A stretch of DNA of 64,000 bases, taken from NCBI GenBank assembly GCA_021396245.1, contig WNYE01000001.1, positions 1,116,001 through 1,180,000 of the forward strand, in the 5' to 3' direction. The notes beneath the pieces were generated by a model that saw only the letters and a program-made list of their open reading frames with translations, had not been told where the DNA came from and ran no database searches. Source of the stretch: Sporothrix humicola. Taxonomy: Eukaryota; Ascomycota; Sordariomycetes; Ophiostomatales; Ophiostomataceae. Both the position numbers and the translations under genes were made by a program. Shown piece after piece: positions 50,346 to 60,627 of the stretch; positions within the stretch are counted from its first letter, which is position 1; every line of letters begins with the position of its first letter.

Positions 50346-52777
50346 ATGCCGCCAGCATCCACGATGGGTGCAAACCAGGCGCTGCGCCTCGCCTTCACGG
50401 GCGTCGCGCTCCCTGACGCATCAAGACTTCAGACGAGGACAATAGCAAACTCGGCCATGGGCCGCCTCTTCCGTCCGACGGCAGCTTGTGCGAGCAAACA
50501 GCACCAGCAGATGCGCTACTACAGCGGCGCTTCTGGCCTGACAACCTCGTCCCTCCGCGCGTCGACCGGTTCCCTCTTTGCCTCGGGCCGGGCAGCACCG
50601 CCTTTCACGCAGGCCGCACAGCACATGATGGCCCGTTCACAACAACAGCGCCGGAGTGTCGTCCTGTCCGGCGGCATCTCACGCAACCTTCTCGAGAACC
50701 GCGAGTCCGCCGCCAACCGCAACCCTAACAGCGCTGCCGCCCAGAACGCCTTCTACCAAGTCCTCCTGAAAGCGAACATGCCCATGATTGTTATTGAGCG
50801 CCACAACTCTGGCCGATTCGCTTCCAACGAGGCCACCACCGAGGCCTACCACCGCGCTCTCGGCATGGTCAGCTCGACGCCCAACGCTGCTGTCCCGCCG
50901 TCCGTGGCCGATGGCTCGGCTGTTGTTGGCGGTATGAGCGGCTCGGGCATTGCAGCCAACAACTCGAACCTCTCTCCCATGCAGCTGCAGGCCGTTGGCC
51001 AGGCCATCGCTGCCCAGCACCGCGGCGCGTCGATTGCCGTCGGCAAGGGCGCACAGGGCACGGGCGCCAAAGATGCACCGATCCACGTCGTGGTCGACCA
51101 GCCCTTTAGCGACGTGCTGTTCCGCTGGGTCAAGTTTGTACTCTGGTTCTGCCTGTTTGGTTACTTCAGTTTGGTCGTCATGACGATGTTGATAGAGGGT
51201 CTCAACACGTTCAAGCGCCCAACTAGCCGTTCCGACAACGAGGTCAAAGCCGAGAGCCAAAAGACGCGCTTCACTGACGTCCATGGCTGCGATGAGGCCA
51301 AGGAGGAGCTCCAGGAGCTTGTCGACTTCCTCAAGAACCCCTCTGGTTTTTCCACGCTCGGTGGCAAGCTGCCCAAGGGTATTCTGCTCGTGGGTCCTCC
51401 CGGTACCGGCAAGACGCTTCTGGCGCGTGCTGTGGCTGGCGAGGCCGGTGTCCCCTTCTTCTACATGTCTGGCAGTGAGTTCGACGAGGTCTACGTCGGT
51501 GTCGGTGCCAAGCGTGTGCGTGAGCTGTTTACGAGTGCTCGGTCCAAGTCCCCTGCCATTGTGTTCATTGACGAACTTGACGCCATCGGAAGCCGTCGTA
51601 ACTCGCGCGACGCCGCCTACGTGAAGCAAACCCTGAATCAGCTTTTGACAGAACTCGACGGTTTCGAACAGAACAGCGGTGTTATTATCCTAGCTGCCAC
51701 CAACTTCCCCGAGCTTCTAGACAAGGCGCTGACGCGTCCTGGCCGTTTTGACCGTCTTGTCAACGTGGACCTGCCCGATGTTCGTGGTCGTCTGGCCATT
51801 CTCAAGCACCACGCCACCAAGGTCAAGGCCGCCAAGGACGTCGACCTCAACTCGATTGCCCTGCAGACGTCTGGTCTGTCGGGTGCCGAGCTCGAGAGCA
51901 TTGTGAACCAGGCCGCGATCCACGCCAGCAAGGCCAAGTCCAAGTTTGTGAGCAAGAATGACTTTGACTGGGCCAAGGACAAGGTGATCATGGGCGCCGA
52001 GCGCAAGAGCATGGTCATCAGCCCCAAGGAGAAGGAGCTGACGGCCTACCACGAGGCTGGCCACGCGCTGGTGAGCTACTTTAGCCCGTCAGCGCCCAAC
52101 AAGCTATACAAGGTGACTGTGCTGCCCCGCGGTAGCTCGCTGGGCCACACGTCTATGCTGCCGGAGATGGACAAGTACTCGTACAGTGTCAAGGATTTTT
52201 TGGCCATGATTGACGTCTCACTCGGTGGCAAGCTCGCCGAGGAGATTGTCTACGGCAACGAGATGGTGACAGGCGGTGCATCGAGTGTAAGTTTTCCCCA
52301 AGCTTCGTTATTTTGGGTCTGATTTTGAATATTTACTAATGCGACCAGGACCTCGAACACGCCACGTCGATTGCGTACCGGATGGTGACGCAGCTCGGCA
52401 TGTCCGAAAAGGTCGGCCCCGTCCAGTTCTGGAGCCGCTACAACCAGCTGAGCTCCGAGACCAAGTCTGTCATTGAAGCAGAGGTCCAGAAGACGCTGTT
52501 TGAGGCATACGAGCGGTCTCGCCGCCTGCTGGTGTCGAAGCGCAAAGAGCTCGATCTCCTTGCCAAGGCGCTTCTCGAGTACGAGACCCTGGACAAGGAC
52601 GAGGTCCTCAAGGTGATCTCGGGCCAGAAGCTGACCGACCGCATCCCGGTGCCGATCGGGCCTATGATTGTGCCCAAAACGCCTGGTCCTCTTGACGAGG
52701 CCATGCCACCTGGCCTGGGCCCCGACAGTGACGACAACAAGGCGCCGCCGCCGCCACCGCAGACTGCCACGCCATAG
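50346..52777 (+). CDS. YME1: mitochondrial i-AAA protease Yme1 (FtsH family)
   Basis: Model: 50346-52286 joined to 52349-52777, 789 aa; the 62-nt intron has donor GTAAGT, branch TACTAAT and acceptor CCAG. This ATP-driven zinc protease of the inner mitochondrial membrane faces the intermembrane space and degrades unfolded or regulatory proteins. The N-terminus is Arg-, Ser- and Ala-rich without acidic residues until Asp24, as in a mitochondrial presequence. One membrane segment lies at about 261-283. AAA features are Walker A GPPGTGKT (350-357), Walker B VFIDELDAI (406-414) and the SRH with TRPGRFDR (463-470). The protease site is HEAGH (569-573). The third zinc ligand, Asp648, is the first codon of exon 2. 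The C-terminus is a short Pro-rich tail. The frame is open upstream to a GTG at 50181, but 50346 is its first ATG. One membrane segment and no m-AAA N-domain favour Yme1 over Yta10/Yta12. Confidence 0.96.
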
Positions 52778-53041
52778 TCACGCAGGTGTAGGTGACGACG
52801 GATGATGGCCTCTCTTTTTTCTTAGGTTTCACATTGGGAAGGGTACAGCGGGGAAATTTGGTAAAGAGGAAGTGATATGAGCATCCTTCGAGTGCACGAA
52901 TGGAGACAGAATAAACCCCAGGTGGTGACGGCTACGCCGAGGGAGCTGGTCGCTCTTTTGTCGTCTTATCGGCCACACATGTAACTTTTCTCTTGTTTCT
53001 TTTATCATCAGATCCCATCATACATTTCATTTTCATTATTG

Positions 53042-53264
53042 TCATTTCTCTTTTCTGAATTCCGGATTTAATGGCGTGATACGGCCGTAAGAATGCTTTG
53101 TAAAGTAATCCTGAAGAAAAGTCGTTTGAATATCGAATTCTTCCCGAGAGATGTAGGGGTTTGTGAAGATTTTATCATGGTTTGTGATGCTATCCCGACC
53201 GGAATCAAAATAATCGGCCGGCATAAACCAAAACTGGGTGACAAAGCCGTCAAGCCATCGGCTT
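53042..53264 (-). pseudogene. orphan coding-like fragment, possible last exon or remnant
   Basis: On the minus strand an open stretch ends in TGA at 53042 and reads WFMPADYFDSGRDS... through ISREEFD to NPEFRKEK. The composition (many Asp, Phe, Thr and Ile, no Cys) looks far more protein-like than neighbouring chance frames. It opens just after a possible acceptor (AAAG, next base 53261), but I find no upstream exon on this strand. The plus strand of the same DNA also has an ATG-started 82-codon frame (53093-53341) of fairly natural composition, so the coding strand is uncertain. Third-position GC is near 45-50%, lower than in the flanking genes. I do not recognise the family. It could be a relic of a gene lost at this site, or chance. 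Confidence 0.22.
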
Positions 53265-53936
53265 TAGTGGGCGGCTGTGGTGCCTTTTGTGTGATAAAAG
53301 CGACGTCAGTATCGCCGATGACAAAACGCCGCGGTCTTTAGGTCTTAAGGAGCTGTGCCTGTCTGAAGGAAGCGCTGGACGCCAGTGTGCCAGCGCACCT
53401 TGTGAGTGGTCAATTGAGCGTGGGAAACCGTTGTTTGGAGACGCTAGATTGGTCAACCACCGAGCTGAAGTGGGGCGTTGGTGTAAATGCTGCCGATGCG
53501 CTTCAGACGGCAGGAACGGCTCTCATCCGATAATGTAGGTGCTGCTAATTCCGAGTCACTGTCGTCATTCGAGCTGTCTCGCACCTAAAATTCGCAAAAG
53601 TCGATTTCGGAAGTCGTTATGTCAGCTCAAACAGCCTGGGCCATTCCTATTCCAGACTGCCAGCTTCTGCAGAAAGATCCAGTGCGGGTTCTTTCCCCAT
53701 CCACGGCAATCATTGACATGGCAAGTGGAAGAGGAAGGAGGGGCATTGCCGTTGTGCGTCTCCTCCTTCATACAAAGACAACACCAACATGTTTAGTCTC
53801 CATCTCTAATCAAAGGGGAAAGAACTAAAGTTGGTTGGCTTCAGCTACCGAGCCACCTCTCCGTAATTAAGAAGCTAAAGACCGCAGCTCTTTCCTCTTG
53901 CCCAAGAAATTGTGTGCTTCTTGCCAGTAGAAAAAG

Positions 53937-53944
53937 TATAAGTA
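53937..53944 (+). promoter_or_regulatory. TATA-like box of the GRE2-like gene
   Basis: TATAAGTA lies about 200 nt before the ATG at 54142, followed by a CT-rich leader (CTCTCGTCTCGACCTC and similar). Spacing and context fit a core promoter, but the start of transcription is unknown. Confidence 0.4.
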
Positions 53945-54141
53945 GAGACAAGACGCCATTTCCCAGAAGTTTGGATCTTGGAGCCTTCGAATCATCTTCA
54001 CATCGACTTCTCTCGTCTCGACCTCGATTCAATCTCAAACCAACCTCAACCTTGAGCCTCAATCTACGTCTCACCTCCACTGTAACGGTATCTTACAGCC
54101 GGCCCGCACAGCAGTAATTGCTTACACGTTCCACAACAGCC

Positions 54142-55231
54142 ATGACCAAAGTTCTTGTGACTGGTGAGTTTGTGCTTTTCTTTCTCAAATACAGTGCATT
54201 TTGCGTATAAAACCTTTTAACTAACATCTCCAGGTGGCTCCGGCTTTATTGCCGCCCACATTATTGAGCAGCTCCTCGCCAAGGGCCATTCGGTCGTCAC
54301 GACTGTCCGCACCCAGGACAAGGCCGACAAGATTTATGCCGCGCACCCAGAGCTCGGCAAGGACCGCCTGCAGATTGAGCTGACGCCCGACCTAACTCAA
54401 GCCAACGCCTTTGACAAGGTCGTCCAGGTCCCGGGTATTGAGGTGGTCCTGCACACGGCCTCGCCCTTCCATTTCCGCGTGACCGACCCCGTCAAGGATC
54501 TCATCGAGCCTGCTGTCCTGGGCACGACGGGTATCCTCAAGTCGATCCAGACGTATGCGCCGCAGGTGCGCCGCGTGGTGGTGACGTCGTCGTTTGCGGC
54601 AATTGTGGATGACAACACGGTCAACAACCCCAACCACATTTACACGGAGAAGTCGTGGTGCCCGATCACGCTCGAGGATGTCGGCTCGAACCCCAACAAG
54701 GGCTACCGGGCGTCCAAGAAGCTGGCCGAGAAGGCGGCGTGGGACTATGTGCGCGACAACAAGCCCAACTTTGATCTGGTGACGGTTAACCCGCCCATGG
54801 TGTTCGGCCCCATTGTGCACCACCTCGACGACCTCTCGAAGATCAACACGAGCAACGAGCGGTTCGTCAGTGCAGTGACGGGTGTGTGGAAGAAGGCGGG
54901 CGAGGTGCCGAACCAGGGCCCCATCCTGATTTGGGTGGACGTGCGCGATGTGGCGACGGCACACATTCTGGCCGGCCTCGAGAAGCCCGAGGTGGGTGGC
55001 CACCGGTTGTTCTGCACGCAGGGTTTCTACTCGAACAACCAGATCTACCAGATCCTGGTCAAGAACTTCCCCGAGTACGCGGAGCAGCTTTCGGGCCTCA
55101 AGGAGAGCGAGCTGCTCAAGGAGCACTTCCAGATTGACAACTCGGAGACGCAGAAGCTGCTAGGAATTGACTGGATCCCGCTGGAGAAGAGCGTCGTTGA
55201 CTTTGTCAACAGCATCAAGCCTCTGCTGTAG
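54142..55231 (+). CDS. GRE2-like NADPH-dependent aldehyde/ketone reductase (extended SDR)
   Basis: Model: 54142-54163 joined to 54234-55231, 339 aa. The first exon is only 22 nt. The 70-nt intron has donor GTGAGT, branch CTAAC and acceptor CCAG, and it splits the first Gly codon of the cofactor motif. The product matches the Gre2 / cinnamyl-alcohol-dehydrogenase-like branch of extended SDRs, which reduces methylglyoxal and other carbonyls with NADPH. It shows TGGSGFIAAHI (7-17), Arg33 in TVRT (a phosphate-binding position favouring NADPH), LHTASPFHF (80-88), SSFAAI with the catalytic Ser at 126-127, and the catalytic pair Tyr165 and Lys169 in YRASKK. NPPMVFGP and DVRDVATAHI follow as in the family. 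Yeast Gre2 is 342 aa. It is convergent with ORC6, with 155 nt between stops. The natural substrate is not readable from sequence. Confidence 0.88.
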
Positions 55232-55386
55232 AGTGTGGAAGGGCGACTATGATTTATGAAGAACTGGCGGGGCATATGAACACATACCATCTATTATATA
55301 AAATTTCGACTAAATAAACTTTGAATAACAATCATTTCTCATAAACTCTTTTATTCATTCTCGTACATATCACCACGACCCGTGCC

Positions 55387-56742
55387 CTACGAATCAACTT
55401 CCATAGGCTGTGGTTGGTGCTGCGCTTCTTGTAGTCCAGCAATCTCTTCCAGCATCCCTGTCCGCCAGGTGTCATAGTCGGCCTGCTTGGTTTCACTTAA
55501 AAAGTCGTACCGTGCTTGGAACATGCTATCAGCTCGCCAGACTTTGGTTGGGATGCTGACGCCGCCATAGTCTCCCTCATCGCCTTCGCCGGTGCCATCA
55601 TAGTCGCCGTCCTCGTCGCTGCCGGCTCCGCCTTCACCTCCGTTTCCATCTCCATCGCCGCTCGACACCTGCAGATTGGCAATGTCCTGATACCAATCGC
55701 TTTGCAGCCACTGATGCTTGGAGACAACGACGAGCGCGTCGCGGAACGTCCTCTTTTGCAGATCCTCCCATCCCTCCCAGGCGCTCTCGTCTCGCGTGCC
55801 CACGACGCCGCGCACCTTTTCAAAGGCGGCCAGGATGGCCTTTTCGTCGAGCTGGAACTGGCGCTCCTCGAGCCCACTGCTGCTGTTGGCGCCGCCTGGT
55901 TTTGTATTGTTGTGCTCGCGCCACGAGGCCATGCAATAAAGATAGAGAGCAGCCACAAGTGCTGTCAGGCTGTCCTCGAGCCACTCTGTCATATCTTCGT
56001 CATCCTCGTCGTCTTCTTCTTCTTCCTCATCTCCTTTCTTTTTCTCAGCATTGCCATTCTCGCCGCGGTTCTTGGGCCTGTTCTTCTTCTCCTTGGCCTC
56101 GATTTCGACCTCACGGTGAATAGCCGCCAGGCCGGCAGCAATTGTTGGCGCCAGCTGTGGGTGGCCCAGCTCGTGGCATATGTAGCGGACCGTCGGTCGT
56201 ACCCAGGGCGGGAACTGGGAGGCTGGTGCAGCAGGTTGTCCGGGCTTTCGTGGTGTGGGTTGAGTTGTAGCAAGTTTTGACGGCGTTCCTGTTGCTGCTG
56301 TCCCTGTCCTCCGCGGCGTGTTGGCGCCACTCGGTGCCGGCGAGCTCAAGCTATTGCCCTGTTCAATGCGCGTGGCTGCAGCAGACGCCCGCGAGCCTGG
56401 CGCAGGTGCCAGAATCGTGTTGAGATGTGTGTAGAGGCGCTTGTAGAGACGAGGCTGGATCGGTGGACGCGGTTCAATCGGCGGCAAGTTGAGGTTTGTT
56501 TTGAGGCTAGGAAGGTTAGCACTTGTACAATACAGAGAACAAACGTCCAATTTGACCTACCGGTCGCAAGCAATGTGTGCGCATGCGTAGGAGCGCGCAA
56601 TCTCCTCGTCGGCCTTGAGGGTACTGGCTCGATGCCGAGATTGAGCGAGCAACGAGCTGGCCAGGTCGGTCAGCTGGGGCGGGAATGGGCCATTGTGTGT
56701 CGGCAGAAGCGAACGAAGCGCTGGCTCGGCTGACCGATTCAT
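55387..56742 (-). CDS. ORC6: origin recognition complex subunit 6
   Basis: Model: complement of 55387-56506 and 56561-56742, 433 aa. The 54-nt intron (donor GTAGGT, branch GCTAAC, acceptor CTAG) joins HIACDR to LKTNLNLPP in frame. Orc6 is the smallest subunit of the complex that marks replication origins and loads the MCM helicase. The N-terminus (LLPTHNGPFPPQL, then LASSLLAQSR and YACAHIACDRL) and the following LNLPPIEPRPPI and YKRLYTHL match filamentous-fungal Orc6. A Ser/Thr/Pro linker with TP sites (about 100-150) could be a CDK target region. The second helical part (FPPWVRPTVRYICHELGHP) is followed by a Lys block, a very acidic block near 230, and a C-terminal domain with WLQSDWYQDI. 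The tail MEVDS ends the protein. It is divergent from the EF-hand gene, sharing a 458-nt promoter region. Confidence 0.87.
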
Positions 56743-57200
56743 TGTGAGGTGGGCTAGGTGAGGTGTGGTAGTGGTGTGGTGTCGTGAGTTGAGGCCGTCG
56801 GTGAAGCAATTTTGGCTTTGGCTGTGATATTGAAACGCCAATTTTCGTCTCGACTTTCGACACGCTCAGGGCCCTCCAGCACTCGCCCGCTGTCAGCTTA
56901 AGCGCGTCACGCTATGACGTAGCGAGGTAGCGTGGCAGGTCCCCTGAATTTGGGGGGCTTGGGGCTGGTTCCGCGATTGGAGGGCGCTAACATGCCCAAT
57001 CCGGCACTGTGCTTACAGTGACTTGACAGTGTCTTGCAGCTCTGTCTTTCGCAATACGAGGTGACAGTGGGCGACAAGCTGTCGATAAGCAACTACCACT
57101 AGTGCTGCAGAAAAGGGGCCAGCACAGCTTCTCTTTACGAACTCGACCTCTACTACGATACTCCCCTCTTTCTTCTTTCCACATCACACATTCGCCCACG
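56743..57200. promoter_or_regulatory. divergent promoter region ORC6 / EF-hand gene
   Basis: A 458-nt head-to-head gap. CCAAT pentamers lie at 56838-56842 and 56996-57000 on the plus strand, and an ATTGG near 56965 gives one on the minus strand. The last 70 nt before 57201 are CT-rich. Binding by a CCAAT factor is inference. Confidence 0.4.
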
Positions 57201-57919
57201 ATGATTTCATTACGACTTCTTGCGACGGCCGGCCTCCTGGCCGTGGCCATGGCGCACGGCGATCACGCCGCCAGCAAAAAGCCCGAAGTCGGCGAAGACG
57301 CAGACTGGATCACAAGACACATGGCAGGTGAGTAGAGAGTTAAGGGGAAATAAAGCTTGTGAAACAAGCAGTGGATGATTTGATGATTGGACTTGTCTAA
57401 TATCACCCAGAGGAACACCACATTGCCGATTTTGACGGCGACTCCTTCTTCACGCTGCACGACTTTGACGGCGACGGCTTCTGGTCGGCCGCAGAAATCG
57501 AGCGAACCTACGGCCTCAACGACGCGTCCAACGACGACCTGGCGCCCGAGAAGCGCAAGGCCGTAGCGCCGGCAGTGTTGGCGCTCTTCGACACGGACAG
57601 CGACGGACGCATCAGCCGGACCGAGTGGCGCAAGGGCTACATCGAGGACGGCAAGACACTGGCCGATTTGGGAACGGGGCCGGGCCATCACGGCGACGAC
57701 GAGTACGAGTACGAGATCCACCACTGGGAAAAGTACCACGACGAGAACACCAAGCTGGAGGACCTGACGCACCCCGAGGACATTGAGCACTTCAAGTACC
57801 ACGAGGAGCTCGAGGCCAAGGAGGCGGCCGAGGAAGAGGCGCGCAAGGCGAGAGAGAAGATGGCTGTTGTCTGGGACAATGTGCCAGTCATGTTCCGGAA
57901 GGCAAAGACGCAGATGTAG
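57201..57919 (+). CDS. secretory-pathway EF-hand protein (Ssp120/nucleobindin-like)
   Basis: Model: 57201-57327 joined to 57411-57919, 211 aa; the 83-nt intron has donor GTGAGT and acceptor CCCAG. A signal peptide covers about 1-18 (cleavage after AMA, before HGDH). Two canonical EF-hand loops follow: D60-E71 (DFDGDGFWSAAE) and D103-E114 (DTDSDGRISRTE). Each has Asp at positions 1, 3 and 5, Gly at 6 and Glu at 12, so both should bind calcium. The middle is His- and acid-rich, and about 170-192 is a Lys/Glu helix, probably coiled coil. There is no HDEL-type tail and no membrane segment. Architecture resembles yeast Ssp120, a partner of the cargo receptor Emp47, and animal nucleobindins. A role as a lumenal ER/Golgi calcium-binding cargo factor is inference. 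It is convergent with PPG1. Confidence 0.82.
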
Positions 57920-58329
57920 GAAGTTGAGATAAGAAGCGCATTTCAGAGGAGTTGGTCGCTGCGATTCGATTGGATTGGATGTTCGAGCATTTACACACAT
58001 GTATCGTTGGTAATAGAAACATTATTTCATATGCAAGGTCCCTCGTCTAACGGAAGAAGACGAAAAGGCAGTAGATAATACAGATGCAGCCAGCGCCCGC
58101 CCAAGCAAAATACAACAGGCGCAGAACGTGAAAAGAAACATTGAGCAAAGGTAGATTGAAGACAAGCTGCCTGTTGGTGAATGCGTGTCCAAGCGTCCCA
58201 AGAGAATGGTACTTGGAACATGTGTCCAAAAAGGCCTATCATCATCGTAGGACGAATCTTTCACTCGGCCAGTCCTTAGAGAAAGTAGCCCTTGGGTCCG
58301 TTGCAGGGTCCCGTGTCGCCATTACTTTC
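57920..58329. other. convergent 3' gap, EF-hand gene and PPG1
   Basis: 410 nt between two stop codons. No gene is seen; it should hold the two 3' untranslated regions. Confidence 0.7.
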
Positions 58330-59702
58330 CTACAAGAAATAGTCGCTGGGTCCTCTGCGGTTAAAAGGCGTGTGGCGGAACTCGTCGGGCACGGCCGAGA
58401 ATATGCGGAACTTGGACTCGAGGTTGTTGTCGACTGTCATGATAGACGCCACATTACCACAGCGGTAGCAGTAGTTTGGCGCCGACCACACCGTAACCAC
58501 CGACTTTTCAGCAAAGTGGAACTACACAAATGTCAGTGTACACGTTCAGAAACATTAGAGCAGAATCGGGGTCGTCTTACCTTGTATCCTTCGTTGACCA
58601 GCTGGTGGGCGCGTGCAATCGTCTTCAGCCCGTTGACGTGGTTGAACTCGCTTGCCACCTTGTCGCCGAACAGCCAGCCGGCTCCACGCGGACTAACGGC
58701 CCAGGCTTCGATGTCTTCGGGGTCACTCCACACGAGATCACAAAAGGCGCCCTCATGAGGAATCTCCTGCGCACGTGCGACAACCCGGATCTGATCAATA
58801 GTGCGGATCTCGGGCGAAAGGCCGCCGTGGACGCACAGAACGGTGCCGTCGACAATGGCGGCGAGCACCAGGAAATCAAACACCTGGCAGCATGCCTTCC
58901 ACACCGACGCGTTGCCGTACTTTTGCTGGCACTCTTCGTAGAAGCCGTACACCTGCGTGATCTGGCGCGATTCGTGGTTACCGCGGACAAGCACGATGCG
59001 GTCGGGGTACTTGGCCTTGAGGCACATGAGCAGCGTAAACGTCTCCAGACTGAAATAGCCACGGTCGACAAAGTCGCCAAGGAACACGAACCGCGTGTCG
59101 GCCGACTGCGATGTGCTCGATGCGCCCTCGGTCGTGTTGCCCGTGTGGCTGTTTTCGTTGTCGTCACCACCCTCGGCCGGCTTGTCCTCTGCCCCTGCCC
59201 CGGTGCCTGCAGCCTCTCCCTCCTCTCCACTGCTCCCCTCGTCGTACGCTGCATCGTCGCCGCCGCCAATCATGCCAGGCCGCAGTTTCCTCCGTAGCCG
59301 CGGATTGCGGATCTCCGTTGGCGGCTCAATGTCTTCCGAGGTAATCACTGCAGTCATCGTCCTAGGTGCCTGCACGTCTGTCTCGCCCGGCATGCCGCCT
59401 GCTACGCGGAACAGCTCCAATAGGTCGTAGAACTGGCCGTGAATATCGCCGCATATCGTCACCGGCGTTGACACGGGCTGAATGTTGGATTCTGGGAAAG
59501 GAAAGTTAGTCCAGCGCTCCCCAAGGACATCAGATTTCCACCCGCATTACTCACCCTCCATCAAGACCTCTTTCACCATCTCGCACAGCTGCTTCATCAC
59601 CGACTCTGGCAGATAGTGGCACTGCTTTGCCTCCTCGAGCCACTCGTCCAGACCCGCGCCCGGAGTCAACTTTGCCGGCCCTGGCCGTGGAACGTCGGCC
59701 AT
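58330..59702 (-). CDS. PPG1: PP2A-like serine/threonine phosphatase Ppg1
   Basis: Model: complement of 58330-58521, 58581-59491 and 59555-59702, 416 aa. The introns are 59 nt (GTAAGA...TGTAG) and 63 nt (GTGAGT, ACTAAC, CCCAG). It is a metal-dependent catalytic subunit of the PP2A/PP4/PP6 type. Metal and active-site motifs are GDIHGQ (64-69), GDFVDRG (188-194) and RGNHESR, with VHGG and APNYCYRCGN in the C-terminal half; the tail is DYFL, the PP2A-type methylation and assembly signal. In yeast Ppg1 works with the Far complex and controls Atg32 in mitophagy. The oddity is an acidic, Gly/Ser/Glu-rich insert of about 95 residues (about 86-181) between the first two motifs, where PP2A has only a few residues. 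It is in frame and intron-free, so I take it as a real lineage-specific insert of filamentous-fungal Ppg1. It is divergent from UPF3. Confidence 0.93.
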
Positions 59703-60627
59703 CGTGTATGTATGTGTGTCGGGTATTGGGGTATAAAGAAGGTGTGGTAGATTAGGGGGCGACGGTGTCTTATCGCCTGTCTCGCTCGATGCTCGTCAAT
59801 CTCGTCGTCGTCGTCGTTGTCGTCGTCGTTCTCGTCAAAATCGATTACAAAAGTCGGCGTAAGTGGGGTATCGATAGAAGTCACTGCACGTCATCGGCCG
59901 CTTTCGTTGGGATATCTATTAGGTTTCGCTACTATATGATCGATGAAATGTTCGTGTGCCCGTCGACCGCAATGCGTGTGTCGGTTGTCGCCAGTCCAAA
60001 TACAAGACGTTGTCGATTTGCCGTTTCTGTTGGTTGTAGTAGTATTAGGTGGAAGACGTGGAAACCCGAAATGGCAGCGCCACCACTCACCACTTTCCCT
60101 TTGGGGGACCGCTGACGCTAGCGCTGCACTTGGCTCGTGGCCAGGCCTGGCTGACCGAAACACGGCCTCGTGCCTTCCCCCTACCAAATTTCCAGATAGA
60201 GGGGCGCTGGAGCGGAAGGAGACAAGGAGAGAAGGCTGTCGGCGAATCAGTTGATCCGCCTCAGATAAAGGCGGTATGCGCTGGTGCTCCACCAAACCAG
60301 CCAGGCCCTTCCAAACAAGGCTCTCAATACGTCAATTTGCACCCCTCAGAGGCAAGCACCATCATACACACCTAACAAAAACGGTCAGTTTTCGAGGTTG
60401 ACAGCTCCTTCCCAGCCTGGTTGTCGCTCCTGCCATTTCGCTATACTTTACAAATAATTTTAATTTAATAAGGCACCCTCGATTTATTTCGCCATCCGTT
60501 TTTCCCCAGTCTCCCTCAACAAATGACCGTTTCTATCACCACTCGACGACACGGTCTACACGAGCTCCCGTGCTCCCCACACATGCTGCCATCACGACAC
60601 CAGTGAGCAGCCCCATCCAAACCTCAA
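59703..60627. promoter_or_regulatory. divergent promoter region PPG1 / UPF3
   Basis: 925 nt between head-to-head starts. The first 120 nt next to PPG1 contain GTCGTC repeats (59795-59840). A GGCCAGGCCTGGC palindrome-like word lies at about 60137-60150, the same word family as in the desert. No gene is supported here. Confidence 0.55.

Larger units (their letters stand above)
52778..54141. other. intergenic region YME1 to GRE2-like gene
   Basis: It holds the YME1 3' region, an orphan coding-like segment (53042-53341, listed separately) and the promoter of the next gene. Nothing else supportable is seen. Confidence 0.6.

Noticed and set aside
50679..51629. 316-codon minus-strand open frame
   Set aside because: A shadow of the YME1 AAA domain; the sense frame has full family motifs.
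54392..55126. 244-codon minus-strand open frame
   Set aside because: Antisense shadow of the GRE2-like gene.
55516..56280. 254-codon plus-strand open frame
   Set aside because: Antisense shadow of ORC6.
58530..59297. 255-codon plus-strand open frame
   Set aside because: Antisense shadow of PPG1 exon 2.
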